DNA of 64,000 nt from Pseudorasbora parva (GCF_024679245.1 NC_090196.1:4961361-5025360); one strand, 5' to 3'. Shown: positions 36,736 to 51,035, counted from the first letter of the stretch. Notes: generated by a model from the letters alone, not told the origin. Program-made: numbers and translations.

Positions 36736-37079
36736 GTCTATGCAAAACATTGTATATATCAAGATGGATCTTGGATATCATGATGAAGTTTCACAAGACC
36801 ATTATAACTAACAGCACATAAATGAAATCAATAAACACCATCCATATTCTCAAAAACTTGACCAGATCTTGACATCATCAAGAAACATCTGATCATATTT
36901 TCTTTTGCCATAACAAATGTACTTGATTACAATACAGTTACAGCAACCAGAGAAGAATTAAAAGACAAGTAAAGGGTCAAGAGATCAAATAAAGGAGCCA
37001 CTAATCATGATTCTGGAGACTTCAAATCAACATTCAATAAATCATCAGCATCTAAACCTCTGATAATCTCAAAAAGAGC

Positions 37080-37080
<1 letters not shown>

Positions 37081-37133
<53 letters not shown>
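37081..37133. repeat. (TG)n microsatellite
   Basis: Pure TG run of about 53 bases. Confidence 0.95.
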
Positions 37134-37135
<2 letters not shown>

Positions 37136-37229
37136 ATGATGTCTAAAACATCCAAGTTATAAAATGTTCAAACAAACAAACTCTATTAAACTCTTTATTA
37201 AACGTCACTGGACTAAACACAAATTAACA

Positions 37230-37870
37230 ATATGTATGTTCACCCAATTACAGGAAATAACTCAGATGGCAAACACTTCTGTGTAGGAGGAATAACACAT
37301 TAGTTGAGTTACAGGTAACACAAATATGTTTTAAAGTAACACAACGTGTCGTCCGAGCACATACACTAAATGTGTTAAAATCAACACTAAATGTGTCGTC
37401 CCTGAGCACACACACTACATGTGTTAAAATCTACACAACATGTGTTAATTTTAAACTCATTTCATTGTGTTGTTTTTAACACATCATGTTATAAAGTGCT
37501 CGAAAAACACCATCATTGTGCAGTGTATGCAGTGTTTATGTTTTCAAACAAACAGGCCTATGCAAATAAAAGTTATTAATATAACTTTTTTTATCAGTTG
37601 CTACATTTTAATTTAAAGTGCAAACTCTGTTAATTGTTTTCTCTGGTGTTAAAGGTGTTAAACTGTGAACAATTGCGTGGATAAAGTCATAGAGTTTGAA
37701 ACATTGTATTTTGGGCACATGCGTTCTGTACTCGACTACGAACTGCTGACACAATTTCTGTTAAATGAACTGATTGCTGACACAATTTCTGTGTAAATGC
37801 TACATTTATTGAGCACACTCTTGTGTTACACATGTTGTGTCAATTTTAACACATCTCCTTTTAGAGTGTA
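37230..37870. repeat. TGTGTTAAAA-motif repeat
   Basis: Repeated ACACTAAATGTGTT and ACACAACATGTGTTAA motifs, with a reverse group ending TTTTAACACATCTCCTTTTAG. It may be a non-autonomous DNA element; boundaries are unclear. Confidence 0.4.
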
Positions 37871-39139
37871 GCAAAAGTAAATATCTCTTACATTTATTTT
37901 TCATCTGTTTTTAGTGTTCATTTAAAATAAGACAAATCTAATATTATTATAATCTTCTAGGCCTATCTGTTATTTAACAGTTTATATTGTTCTTTAATGA
38001 TGATCTAAACAGCAGAAGACAGAAATTGTGGTTTAAATCCCAGGGGAGCAGGTGGGGTGCGTGGTTGTAACACTGCATTACAATGAGCCCCTATTAGAAA
38101 TATGATATAATAATCTTTTTTCTTTTTTTTTGTAATTCGTTTGAGAAAACCATGAAAAAGGGTTAATAAAGACTGGGAGTCAATGTTCATTATTATGTTT
38201 TTAACTATCCTGTGCTGTATTAAGCGATGTGTTTGTTGTCAAACTCAATTGTTTAAATATTTTTAATGATGAAAAAATGCCTTTATTTTATTTTAAAAGT
38301 TAATAATTGTATTTTATTAACAAAATATTTTAGTTTGTCTTGTATATGTTTTGATTGAATGATAACATTTTAAGCAGTTTTTTGGACATACTACCCCACC
38401 TATGGGGCATGTTGTCACATTTCACGTCCATTGTTTCAGGGTAAATCAAGAAAAAAGCTTACACTTATTGAAACAAAACCACATAATTGTATTAGACATG
38501 TGAAATTAATGTAGGCAAAAAATACTCTGAACCCCAAGTGGATTTACACAAACTGAGACAGTCAAAAATGATTATAGGTTGTGCCCTGCTCTCCCCTATA
38601 TAAATTATCTAATGTGGATAAATGTATATTTTGTATTTTCTCCTAATAAATACGCGTTTAACTGGGTTAGCTTCTGTTCTGGCCTATTTTAAACACAGCT
38701 TTATAAATGGGCAATTCTTTTAACTACTAACTGTATAGTTTTAACACATTGATGTAAAATCTGTAAAATGCACGATTTAATACATTTATTTACCTTTTTT
38801 TACTGGCGAATTAAGTAATATAGGCGATTTCCTTTAGAATGTTCTGAGTTTTAAGAATGTACAGGGATTAATTAAAACACATGATATCCATCGGTCCTCC
38901 TCACTAGACGAATTGTTAATGCACAGAGTTTACAGTGTGAAAGGTTTTTTCCGATAACTGGCAAAACTTCAGACGACACGCGCAGACGTCACGTAGCTTC
39001 TCAGGCGAGTATGTGGGCGACGAAAGTGTAACGCTTCTTATCACACGTCTTTGTTCACGGCTTAGCTCACGTCAAGGTACGCGACGATCGACACGATTGA
39101 TTGCTTAGTTAGCAAAGTAAATATATAAACCACCCCTCA

Positions 39140-39395
<256 letters not shown>

Positions 39396-39404
39396 CAGAA
39401 ACCA

Positions 39405-40110
39405 GCACCGCGTCACACGCTCCTCCCATCAAAATATTTGAGAAGGGTCTTTCTGCGCCAATAAGCGTAACTGGAAGGGGCGTGTCTTGTAGAACTGCGG
39501 GACGCAATCGGATACACTTGAAATATTTCGAGCACAAAACGACAGCTGCGTCCCAACTCGGAGGCTGGAAGGAATATATTCGAAAGAAGTACTTGATGTT
39601 TAGTAGGACAGGAACTGGGGTGCGGGATAAACTATCCATGATGGGGAATGTACTGTGCACTACTTCTCTCCACATTAGTCTATGAATGCATTGTGTATGG
39701 GTCTGCATCCAAATCATTTCTAAAGAAACTGGATTTAAGTATCGAGCATTGAGATGCAGTCTAGTATGACTGCGAAAACGACACAAGTAGCAGGAATGCC
39801 AACCCGAATTCTGGAAATGTTTTAAGCTTAAATAAAAAGAAAAATTTCAAATCACTTGAGCCATTTTTTTCTTCCGTAATAGAACACAGATAACAGCCTA
39901 AAAAATGTTTAGGCTGAGAAATGTTTCACTTTTATTCATGAAATGAGCTCATTTTAAACTTGATGCCTGCAACAGATTTGAAGCTTTACCTGTCATTCAT
40001 AAACTACGATGGAGATGTATAAATTCCTTGATTACCTTGAATATTTTTTAAAAACTTTTGTTATTTAACAGCATAAATGTCCCAACCAGTGGAAAAATCT
40101 TGTTTACAAA
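39405..40110. repeat. H4 upstream segment (copy 2)
   Basis: Partner of 16790-17426; carries an extra segment at about 39760-39870. Confidence 0.75.
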
Positions 40111-40299
40111 ACACCTTCAACTCACTATCACAGCACACAGAACCGTGGTAAATCGCAACGACACAAACTTAGTGCAGGTGGCATTGGAAGTTACCTATCC
40201 GAGGACTACTTTCAGGCGGTGTGTGATATCATTGCGCGGCTGAACCCATGGTACAACCGCAAAGTCCCATGATTCTTTCGCAGGAATGAGAAAATAGAT

Positions 40300-40597
40300 C
40301 CTATCTATATCAGTATAAAAAAATCTAAACTTTTCTTAGTACAGGATCTAACTACAGAATAGTCAAGTTTTAAACAGGAAAAATGTTATCTTTGAAAAAA
40401 TAAAGTCTGGTCATTTTTGAGAGCAATGCTAATGGACTGATATGATTCAATTATGTATGCTAAGCTATGCTACAAGTGCTACGCCAGATACAGAGATTGG
40501 CTGAATGGATTCAAAAACGGTAAAACTCAACTGTTTCACTCTAAGCAACTTGGAAAATGAGCCTATTTTTTTAAAAAAGTGGAGTGTTCCTTTAAAT
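40300..40597. mobile_element. MITE (AAAGGAACACTCCAC family), reverse
   Basis: Ends AGTGGAGTGTTCCTTTAA and contains ATGCTAAGCTATGCTACAAG. It is the longer relative of the truncated copy at 17427. Confidence 0.6.
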
Positions 40598-40841
40598 GTT
40601 GTTTTAGTCATTCAGAAGTCTGTTGTCAAAGATGGTCGGTATATCTCCCTCCTATTTTACATGACTGTATTCCCAAACAGAAGCATCTGCCTCTGAAAGC
40701 AAGACAAGTTTATTGAGACGCACGAGTTTGAGACGAAAACAATTTATTATATTTGTTTTGCGGTAGTCCCTTCGCTATGCCGTTCGCAGTACCCTACGAA
40801 CTAAACATGTTCCCTCCCTTCGGATTGGAATCTCACTTAAG

Positions 40842-41750
40842 ATGGAGGAATATCCTGTGAAGTCCGCTTCACTGTCTACGGTCGAATGGAGCGCACCTAA
40901 TGTTCCTCAACGTCAAATTGCAAAGGCTTTGCAGATCTCACAATCTATAGTGACAACATCATCAAACCATTCAGAGAAACTGGAGAAATTCCTGTGCGTA
41001 AGGGACAAGACCAAAGATCTTTATTGGATGCCCGTGGTCTTTGGGCCCTCAGACAACACTGCATCCCTCATCGGCATGAATGTCTCAATGACATTACAAA
41101 ATGGGCCCAGAGATTCTTCCAGAAACCACTGTCCACAAAACAAAATTCGCCATGCCAACTAAAGCCCTATCATGTAAAAAAGTTATGTGAACATGGTCCA
41201 GAAGTGCCGTTGTGTTCTGTGGGTCAAGGCTCATTTAAAAGGGACAGTTTCAAAGTGGAAAAGTATTATATGGTCAGACGAGTCCAAATTTGACGTTCTT
41301 GTTGGAAATCAAGGACGCCGTGTCCTCCGGACTAAAGAGGAGGGTGACCTTCCAGTGGGTTATCAGCGTTCAGTTCAAAAGCCTGCATTTCTGATGGTAT
41401 GAGGGTGCATAAGTGCATACAGTATGGGCAGCTTGCATGTTTTGGAAGAGGAACTATAATGCTGAAATGTGTAAACATATGCTCCCCTCCAGGCAACGTC
41501 TATTTCAGGGATGGCCTTGTATTTCAGCAGGACAATGCAGAACCTCACACTGCAACTATTACAACAGCACGGCTTCGTCGTGCTGAATTGGCCTGCCTGC
41601 AGTCCAGATCTTTCACCTTTAGAGAACATTGGCACATCATTAAACAAAAAATATGTCAAAGATGACCACAAACTCTTCAGCTGGATATCAGGCAAGAATG
41701 GGACCAATTTCAACAATAAAACTCCACTTTGGGGAAACCAAATATAAAAA
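40842..41750 (+). pseudogene. Tc1-like transposase remnant
   Basis: In order along the + strand, in three frames: PQRQIAKALQISQS (helix-turn-helix), [24 protein letters not shown] (first Asp), [20 protein letters not shown] (second Asp), and WPACSPDLSPLENI (third Asp/Glu region). Frameshifts and stops separate these blocks, so it is dead. Terminal repeats were not found. Confidence 0.85.
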
Positions 41751-41787
41751 ACAAGAACACATTAATACTGTTCATTCTGCATTTATT

Positions 41788-41970
41788 CAGGTGCACACTG
41801 ACAGATCAAAAAACACAGAGACAGGGCAAACAGGTGCAGCATTTTATGTAACGGAATTTAAACGTGTCAATAATACAAGATGTGGTTTGGGTTTGAGGAG
41901 GTGATGCCAAACTCTGAAGGTAAAGTTTTAATTTGTTCAGATGCAGTGGCATCACTTTCAACCTTGCAAA
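41788..41970 (+). pseudogene. LINE RNase H fragment
   Basis: VHTDRSKNTETGQTGAAFYV followed by a later VLICSDAVASLSTLQ fits the first and a later catalytic block of an RNase H domain, as in I-clade LINEs. The DxS motif is kept (HTDRS). It directly abuts the Tc1 remnant. The frame shifts and stops between the blocks. Confidence 0.6.
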
Positions 41971-42329
41971 CATTTCAATGTAGGTGTTTGGGGAAACAGT
42001 TTATAGACAGCAAATAAACTTTGCAGGACAGCAAATGTTCTTTTTAAATAAATGTTTAATAATTGTAGATAGTTTGAAAAAATAAATAAATAAACAAATC
42101 CAAGAACAATCTATATACAACGGATATATAAAATGCAATAGAATAATTTCATTTGTTAAATCTGCCACTAATGTTAATACTGTACACTGTCATTCAATCA
42201 ACAACAAAATAAAAGGTTTACAATCTTGGACCCTAAATGATCCAAGTCTAAAATGATGATCAAAGTTATTCAACTAATTATACAAATAAAACTTATGAAT
42301 TAGGTTTTAATTAATTCTATAAACTATAA

Positions 42330-42525
42330 TACAGATCTGCCAACATTGTCGCTATATGATAAATTAAAATAAGCTGATAACATCACTCTCTTCTCCAGAA
42401 CGACTGTACAGCCAGATCTAATTGTGTTGCAATACTGTCCTGCTTGACACTGTGAAGCAGCTTTGACACAATAATGATTGTAAAAGCGCTATGTAAATAA
42501 AGTTGATTGATTAATTGATTGACAA
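42330..42525 (+). mobile_element. L2-like LINE 3' end
   Basis: CACTGTGAAGCAGCTTTGAC and GTAAATAAAGTTGATTGATT; same family as 24440 and 62637 with an altered tail (TTGATTGA). Confidence 0.55.
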
Positions 42526-42551
42526 TAACTTGTTAGTGTCTAATGTATTTT

Positions 42552-43400
42552 CTACTGAATTAATGACTTATCCAAATTAGATAATGCAGAACAAACAAGT
42601 AAGATTTTATCAGCAGTTGCCACTTTGTCCTTGGATCTTCGCTTCATCAAGTTTATGGGGAGTGTTTGTCGAAAAATGCAGTATTTTTTAATACGACCAA
42701 TAGTTCTTTCCACATGAATCCTCAACCTTGATATGTGACGGGACACAGACACTTCCTGTCCTGAAAGCGGTGTCTTTCCACGAGTTGACGCTGGTATGAG
42801 TAAGCGGACTCCTTTTGCAGCAAAATACTCAGGGAAAGCCATGACAATGTCTCCCTCTTCCAAAAGATCAATCAAACCAGAGGATTTGGTGATTGTTTTG
42901 TCACTCGCTCTCCCCAAGACTTGGAAAGGAGTGTGATCGACCCCTGTAAGACTGATGCAAACTAGGAGTTTGATGGTGTTGTGGGACTTATAGTTTATAT
43001 TGTTCTTGCACTTAGTGATGTTGGTCGGTCAATAAAAATCTCGCTGCAGTCTATGATGCACCGCACTGAATTGAATGGGGGGGGGGGGGGGGGTTACTGA
43101 ACAGGGCAGGAAGATTCTTTTTAATCTCTTCCCTAGAAGGCCAATAAAATATAGAGCTGAAATGCTGTGTCATTACGTTCAACCATGAAATATTGTCTCA
43201 GTTTCATTAAGACTCGGTAAAATTGGAGAGCTGTTGGAGGACTTGATATGATCGTGAGATATTTCAGAAGTGCGAAGAACACTTTGGACGAGCGGAGGCC
43301 ACTGTAGAAGTGAATGATACAATCATCCTTTAAATGCACATCAGATTTAAGACTTTGACTCTAGGCTTCTTACTTGCTTTGCTCTTTGTAAGATGTGTTC
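42552..43400 (-). pseudogene. PIF/Harbinger (DDE_Tnp_4) transposase remnant
   Basis: The - strand frame 42552-42917 reads GRASDKTITKSSGLIDLLEE, GDIVMAF, GVRLLIPASTRGK and LRIHVERTIGRIK, the C-terminal half of HARBI1-like nucleases (His-Val-Glu-Arg block present). Further upstream, with frame changes, come SVRCIIDCSEIFIDRPT (first Asp region, near 43045) and HFYSGLRSSKVFFALLKYL (43250-43320). A run of 17 G (43077-43093) interrupts it. It is a broken transposase, not a host gene. Confidence 0.8.
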
Positions 43401-44118
43401 AGTTTCTGCATATCTTCAATATCCCTCATTGTGAGATCTGTTCCAACACGTCATTGTAAGACTTAACTTCTGTTACATCTATGTCCATGTCCTCTGCTTC
43501 CTCAGGATGATGAACTCTAATGCTCATCTCAGAGATCTCTGATATCGGCCCATTTTTTCTGGAGGTGCCAGGTCTGTGAGGAAGCTTTGATGGAATAGTC
43601 TGGACTTAGAGGGTCATCTGATGGCTTGCCTAAAAACAAACATAGAAAAACATGATTGGGATAGGCTATATTTCACGCATCACTGGTAAAAGACAGATGA
43701 TGACAATGGCCAAGAGAATCTTTGGTTAATGATGAACATATAATAAAAGCTTAACTTGCATTCTAGCAACTTCATGCAAACAGTTGAGTGTATATTTAAA
43801 TATATAAATAAATAAACTAGCTAGCTATCAGCATTACCACTGCATGCTACCCCCAACACTTTATTAAAAAATGGTCTTAAATTAGTAAAAGTTTTAGGTA
43901 TCATGAACAATTTACATTTTATAACGTTAATGAATTCTAATTAATACATTTAAAATAGTTCATAAAACAGTGTCGTATTACACAGTATTACTTTAATATT
44001 TCTTTAATTACTATTTCATTTCACCATGATAATGCACAATGTTAAAAAATAATAACCTGTTGTTGTTTAGTGCATGTTGGAATTTACATTAAACAAGCTA
44101 ACGTGATGTAAATATTTA
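43401..44118. other. Spacer, possible Harbinger 5' part
   Basis: The 43550-43620 region may encode the N-terminal side of the Harbinger remnant. The remainder is AT-rich without recognised content. Confidence 0.35.
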
Positions 44119-44448
44119 CACTGCAAAAAAATGCTTCTTTTACTTAGTATTGTAAGTATTATTATCTTATTATTCTTATCTTATTCTTATCTTATTCTTA
44201 TCTTATTATTATTATCTTGTTTTGGGGGGAAATTACACAAGTTTTTGTTTAAGATATTTGATTTATTTTGGCTTTCCCCCATTATCAGATTATTGTTCTA
44301 ATTTAAAGCAAAAACCCACTTCATTTTTTAGTTATTTTCCACCAAAACAAGACTTTTGATAGTCTAGTAAAAAATGTATTTAGTTGTTTTGGACAAGAGA
44401 CAGGGTAAAAATACTATGTAAGAAACGCATTTTTTTGTTGTTGCAGTG
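44119..44448. mobile_element. Small EnSpm/CACTA-type MITE
   Basis: Starts CACTGCAAAAAAATGCTTCT and ends GCATTTTTTTGTTGTTGCAGTG-like (GTTGTTGCAGTG), with TA on each side (44117-44118, 44449-44450). This is the classic animal EnSpm terminus, different from that of 23379-35147. Confidence 0.75.
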
Positions 44449-44961
44449 TATCGTTATCTTTTGTGTAATAATGCAGTTAGCTAACGTTACACTATAAAAC
44501 ATTAGTGTAAAGGGACACATTGCAGCTGTCAGCTGAATAGATAAACAACTAATGTACGGCTACTTTCCCAATTACACCCCACAGCATTTTCATTGCAAAC
44601 GTATCAAAACGCTCGCTAACTAATGTTACATATGAAAACCATGACGGAGGCACAATGCTAGCTAGCTCAAATTATGATTCATCATCATATACTGTTCCTC
44701 AGTATACATGATTCATTACCATAATTGAAATACACAATCCAGAATTAAAATCCCAAAGGGAAATAATCCAGTTCCACTGGTAGAGACATTGCAATATGAA
44801 AAAAAAAAAAAAAAAAAACCACATTTATTCACTTTACAGTAAAACTGTTCAACAATTACTGTTGAACTGCCATATGGCAACTGTAAATGAAAATGTAATG
44901 CAACTTTCTACTCATACTCAGTGTTTTAAATGGAAAATGTCTCATTCTGTGCAGTTTTGGT
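44449..44961. other. H3 downstream spacer
   Basis: AT-rich, with an A-run at 44798-44818. No gene. Confidence 0.4.
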
Positions 44962-44977
44962 GGCTCTTAGAAGAGCC
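44962..44977 (-). terminator. Histone 3' stem-loop (H3), loop variant
   Basis: GGCTCTTCTAAGAGCC on the - strand: second loop base is C instead of T. First and third loop uridines, important for stem-loop binding protein, are kept. Downstream element GAATGAGACA. Confidence 0.93.
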
Positions 44978-45014
44978 TTTGGGGCTTGATAAAGCGGCTG
45001 TAGCAGATGCGGGT

Positions 45015-45434
<420 letters not shown>

Positions 45435-45490
45435 TCAGTTTTCTCTGTCTCGCTGGAGCTGGAATATGCCGCTTTTCTGCGACACGCCTG

Positions 45491-45585
45491 CTTTTAAAGC
45501 ATTGGACCGGCATGAGCTCATAGTGTCGAGGGTGCAGAGGCTTGTGATTGGATGATATGTGACGAGTGCTTGACTGCTAGCCAAT
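45491..45585 (-). promoter_or_regulatory. H3 promoter
   Basis: TATA-like CTTTTAAAG (45491-45499) with CCAAT-type boxes at 45501-45505, 45547-45551 and 45581-45585. Confidence 0.75.
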
Positions 45586-45659
45586 GACTGCGCGTTTACT
45601 CTTTTCAAACAAGCGGAGGGTTTCCCGCTCAATGTGCTTTTTTTCGCGTTCGCTTATCA

Positions 45660-46822
45660 AACAGTGAAACCGTTTATGTACTTATTATTTTTATTTTTTT
45701 CTCAAATCGAACAATAAAGTCAATCAAATAAGACACGACCCAAAGAACGATCTCTATCAAGCAAACACGTGTCAGGATGTCCATAAGCATGTCCACTTTG
45801 TCCGGGTTTCTTCAGGTTTTATGAAGGTACATTTAAGACTCTTAAGATCAATTAAAGAGAAAAAAATTCTTTAAAGAAAAGTGAATGAATAAATTGTAGG
45901 GAACATCAATGTGTTTTGAAAATACAATTTCTAACAGATCTCCATTACTATTTAATTTGACAAACAAAAAGCTCTTCTCCCAAACACTAGAATAAGGAAA
46001 TAACTTTTGCTAAACTTTATGACCACACTATAAAAAAAGTGATATTCTTTTTCTGTAATTTTGTCCTGTTTTCCAATGCAAATTATATAAAATATTCTTA
46101 TATCCTGATACATTTACTAGAGAAGCAAATGACAAGATAAGAAATGTTATCTTTTTTTGTGATTTTATGATTAAAACAAGAACAGATATTTGCCAATGCC
46201 AATTCCGAAAAAATCTACTTCATTTAAATAATTTATTTTCATACCCATTGATAGATATTTTCCCAGATAACAAGATATATATAGCAATGCATGCAATTTA
46301 ATGTAGGACCCTATAAAAACCATTCTATTTTTACTCCGATTTAATGGTTAAATTACATTTCAAAAAGCATGACTAATTAATTCAAATCATGAAACAATTT
46401 AATAGCAATTTATTAAAAGTTAGTAATAATAATAATTAGGGCCCTATATTAGGTTTTCTGTTTTGGGTGAGCTGTTCATTCACATGAGTAAATTAAATCA
46501 TTTTGTGTCAACTATCGCTGAGTGAAACCTACTGATCCAGTATTTTGATTTATTCATCCAAAAATAGACAACATGTGTATTAAACATTAAATATTTTATT
46601 TATTTAAGACCATGATATTGAATCTAGGAAATTCTTCTCCAATTTAAGACCATAAATTGTAGTCAAATAAAGATAAAAGATCTCAAGGCCAGCAGAAACC
46701 CTGCTTCTTATTTTAATACAAGTTTATAAACAATGGCACAACTGATTTGATCAAAAACAAAATTATCCTCTTTATGGTGTCATTCATTAATACTAATGTG
46801 CCCTTCAAAAGATGAAATGGGT
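45660..46822. other. H3-H2A spacer
   Basis: No gene. 46240-46800 is homologous (inverted) to 9836-10210. A degenerate EnSpm-like CACTATAAAAAAAGTG lies at 46026. Otherwise AT-rich. Confidence 0.5.
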
Positions 46823-46838
46823 GGCTCTTAAAAGAGCC
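46823..46838 (-). terminator. Histone 3' stem-loop (H2A)
   Basis: Canonical; downstream element GAAGGGC on the - strand, as after the H2A at 59955 (TAAAGGGC). Confidence 0.95.
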
Positions 46839-46867
46839 TTTGGGTTATCACAAGTTTTTACATCTGA

Positions 46868-47284
<417 letters not shown>

Positions 47285-47319
47285 TTAGAAAGTGAATAAG
47301 CGCGGGTCAACACACTGTC

Positions 47320-47376
47320 TTTATACTAGAGTGCCAGTCGCTTATTGGTTTAGAGTCTGTAGAGATTTGAACCAAT
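47320..47376 (-). promoter_or_regulatory. H2A promoter
   Basis: TTTATACT (47320-47327) with inverted boxes ATTGG (47344-47348) and CCAAT (47372-47376), the same spacing as the other H2A genes. Confidence 0.7.
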
Positions 47377-47399
47377 CACCAACTTCCCTCCAAAGTCCT

Positions 47400-48125
47400 T
47401 TTCTAGCGGGAAAAATTATGCACTCGAATATTTAATAATATATTGACTAATAAGATAGATAAATAAAGTACTGAAATATTTGATAGAAATTCATAAAGGC
47501 ATTACAGATTGTATGGGAATTATTAATATTAATGTAACAATGTGTTTTTATTTGTGAACAAAGAACATTTTTGAACTAAAATGGTAAAACAGTAATTTAA
47601 ACAAGCTTTATAAATCATTTACTTCACTATCAATGTGTTACTGGGGTTTGCACACTTTAACATGGAATATGGATGTTAATCGCTGTCTCTGCCAAAAGTG
47701 CTAACTTGCACCTTTCACACACACACAGTATTCTGGGCACATTGATCTTTTGATACTGTGGTTTTATGTTCCTATTGTAGTATTGGGAGTTTAATCACTG
47801 CCTTTATTGTGTGTGGGGTTGTTTGTAGTGTCACAGTCCTCCAGCAGTGTGGAGTGAATATATTCTGTCTGTTCTGTGCTATATAACATCCCCATTTGCA
47901 CTGTAATCATCAATGTCTGAACCCCTTTCTGAATATTTAATGTGTAAAAAATCGTTTAGCGGTAATTTATTTTATTTGATTTATTTGTCACATTTCTTAT
48001 ATCATTTGTTTAGATTGCATGAGAGTAAGTGGCCACAACTCAAAAAGGTCATTGGCTTTTCCATTCAAAATGATAAAAGGAGTAAAATTACAGGAGTTTT
48101 GCTCTTTTTTTCAGAATTAGTGGGT
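47400..48125. other. H2A-H1 spacer
   Basis: No gene. Shares short stretches with 60700-60850 (for example ACATGGAATATGGAT and CCAAAAGTGCTA), so ancestral spacer. Confidence 0.5.
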
Positions 48126-48141
48126 GGCTCTTAAAAGAGCC
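48126..48141 (-). terminator. Histone 3' stem-loop (H1)
   Basis: Canonical; AAAGAGCAAAAC downstream on the - strand (about 48097-48110). Confidence 0.95.
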
Positions 48142-48179
48142 GTTGATGAATTAACTATATTTGCCTGTACTGGTAAGAA

Positions 48180-48794
48180 CTACTTCTTTTTGGGAGCTGC
48201 CTTTTTAGGCTTGGCGGCTTTAGGCTTCGCCGTCTTGGGTTTAGCCGCCTTGGCTTTCTTGGGGCTCTTGGCTGCTTTCTTTGCGGCTGCTGGCTTCTTT
48301 GCCTTCTTGGGGCTCTTCGTCGCCTTCTTAGCGGCGGGTTTCGTGGCCTTCTTGGGTGATTTCTTGACGGCTTTGGGCTTCTTTGCCGCTGCACTCTTGG
48401 GCTTCTTGGCGGCAGCGGGTTTCTTGGCCGCGGGCTTCTTCGCTTTAGGAGCCGCTTTCTTGGCTGGCTTCTTCTTGGTCTCGGCTTGCTGCTTGTTGAG
48501 CTTGAATGAACCCGATGCGCCGGTCCCCTTGACCTGCACCAGGGTGCCTTTAGTTACCAGGCCCTTGATGGCGATCTTGACGCGGGAGTTGTTCTTCTCC
48601 ACGTCGTAGCCGCTGGCGGCGAGAGCTTTCTTCAAGGCGGCGAGGGACACGCCGCTCCTCTCCTTGGAGGCGGACACAGCTTTGACGATGAGCTCGCCGA
48701 CGCCGGGACCTGCTTTCTTGGCTTTCGCAGCGGTCTTCTTCTTGGGCGCTTTGGCCGGGGCGGCAACAGCCGGGGCTGGGGCGGTTTCTGCCAT
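48180..48794 (-). CDS. H1: Linker histone H1
   Basis: 204 residues, the longest of the three H1 copies. The N-tail has an extra AVAAP ([20 protein letters not shown]) and the C-tail one extra KKPAA unit against 8241. The globular domain is unchanged (GPGVGELIV to GSFKLNK), and the KSPKK motifs are kept. It lies between H2B (52748, 3.9 kb upstream because of inserted repeats) and H2A (46868). Confidence 0.97.
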   Translation of the reverse strand: MAETAPAPAVAAPAKAPKKKTAAKAKKAGPGVGELIVKAVSASKERSGVSLAALKKALAASGYDVEKNNSRVKIAIKGLVTKGTLVQVKGTGASGSFKLNKQQAETKKKPAKKAAPKAKKPAAKKPAAAKKPKSAAAKKPKAVKKSPKKATKPAAKKATKSPKKAKKPAAAKKAAKSPKKAKAAKPKTAKPKAAKPKKAAPKKK

Positions 48795-48895
48795 CTTTCT
48801 CTGATCGGATCAAAAGTCTGTAAAAAGCTATTCTGGTTCCAGCAATGAATGAATGGCGCTCGCGCGGCACTGCTATTTTAAATAATCCATGAGAA

Positions 48896-48958
48896 CCTTA
48901 TAGACTCAACCCGCTCGCTCGGTGTCTGTGCGCGTCCACGAGCCCCTCGCGTGTGTTT
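48896..48958 (-). promoter_or_regulatory. H1 promoter
   Basis: TATAAGG (48896-48902, reverse) and H1 box AAACACA (48952-48958, reverse), with the conserved far-upstream block beyond it to about 49340. Confidence 0.78.
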
Positions 48959-49344
48959 TCTTCTCTTACATTTTGGGCAAAACCGAAGCGGTAAAATAGT
49001 TTGTCAAAGTCAAAACAAAGTTGAACACCAATCAGAGGTTCTGAGCTTTCATTAGAGACTAAAACACGCCAAGAGGAAATGTTTCTTTTGCCTCCATCAG
49101 ATCAAACCCAAGGCGAGCTTCAGCCACGGGAAAAAGCCGCGTGTAAATTTGACGGATATTTTAAGTGTAAAAGTTGCTAAAAGCCCAAACGCGTCCTCTG
49201 TGTGTTCAGCAGACAGTCTCAAGGAGACTTTAACGAAATCAGCATCAGCGAGGGCGTGAGGAGGCTTTCATACAGCTGTTGTTTTAGGCAGCTTGAAGCA
49301 CACGAACATCATCCGGAGGATCGAGTCTCTCTGTGACTCTCATG

Positions 49345-51035
49345 TCTGGCCAGCAGATGATCTGTCCTTACAATAACAATAATCACATTAATAAATTCAC
49401 ATGATCCCTCAAGTGTTAATGTTTTAACTATAAATCATTATATTTGTTTCTCCTCATTCATCTCAGTTTTCAGCATGTGAATGAGGATTGTGTTCGAGCT
49501 CATCTGGATGAGTTGTTAATTTTCAGACTTAAATAACTTTTTCTCCCTATTTATTTCCCTTCTTGTTCTAGCTTATACTTTTCAGAACAATGTTTGAATC
49601 TTGTTAGCATTTCTTATGTCATTGCCTCTTATATGTGTGAATTCATGTAAATAATAAAGCATAAGTCACTTATTGTAAATGTGTTATTTTTATTTTGAAC
49701 CACTATAATTGATAAAATAGACCCTAAACCAACACACCAGATCAAGATAATGAAGTTGTTCAGAATTACACTGGTGTGTTAAACTGGGATTGGTGGGTCA
49801 TTACTGGGATTCGGTGTAGGAATAACATGGTGGACAAAATAATAGCAGTGTGGACAAGTGGTATAAAGAATGGATGGCTGGATGATTTCCTATCACTCAC
49901 ATACATCTAGTTACATTATTACTTTGGGTTTAGATGGGCAACAGAATGTAAAACATTGCCAAAGAACTTTAAATACACTACTTTTTCAACTTTAAACATT
50001 GATTACTTTCACAATCACCATGCACACTCTGTGTCCACACGGTTAGCTCTTCTGATATATCAGGGTGACACTAACAGAGTGGACATTCTGACTCAAAATC
50101 AGCCACGGCACCGTGTCTGAGCAAAAACAAGCTACCATAGAAGGGTTATCTGATAAAGAATTGCGTGGTCTTTACTATGATTTTTCTACTTTTTAAAGAT
50201 TTAGGTTTAGGTTACATCAGTTCTGGCTGGCTAAGAGAAAATAGAGAGTCATAGTAAATTCCCACACATGGTCCTCAAGGTTGGAATTGGTTAAGTGTCA
50301 ACTGAAAACAACCTAGTTCTCCAGAACATACAGATAACATGTTCTTCTCCTCAGAAAGAAGTACAGGCAATATTTATATTTATTCTTTAGTGTTTCAGTA
50401 AAAAGAAAACCCATAGTTCATCTCTAGAAGCCAGGCTGAATGATTAAGCACTGTTACTGATACCGACCCTCAGACTAGTAGAAATCATTTAAATCATCTT
50501 AATATGTAGGCAAATAAAACTGCTATAGTTCTCATAGTTGTAAATTTGAGTTAATGTTATGCAATATGGAGCATTATGAATCTGTAAGGTTTTGTAGAAT
50601 GTATAGCAATATTGTTAGGGTTTAACAGTTTAAGACCCAGAGACCAGATATGCGAAATGATGTTTTATCATCGGAGAGAATTTTACTGAATAATAGTTTG
50701 CAGTTTCATCGGTAGAGTCAGCTTCAGAGTCTCTCGGGGCGCTGGCAGGCCAGACTCTACTCTACACAGACAACTATACCCGTTTCAAGGGCACTGAATT
50801 ACATCATTATGGACACGTGGGATATTACTGATTGGCATTAAGTCTAAACAATATGTCATGCGAGAATAGATAGGAGATGTGGTTGTTAATCAGGATGTAT
50901 ACATCAGACAATCCCAAGATTGGGGTAGTGTTGACTTCGGGGAAGTCCTAGAAAGGCGCCAAGAGGTCTAGGGTGTGAGAAAAAGTCCCAATCCAGTCGG
51001 AACACCTGCACAGAACATGCAACGTGCATGCTCAT

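Noticed and set aside
40994..41904. Separate small genes in the 41-kb region
   Set aside because: All are frames of one degraded Tc1-like transposase followed by a LINE RNase H fragment.
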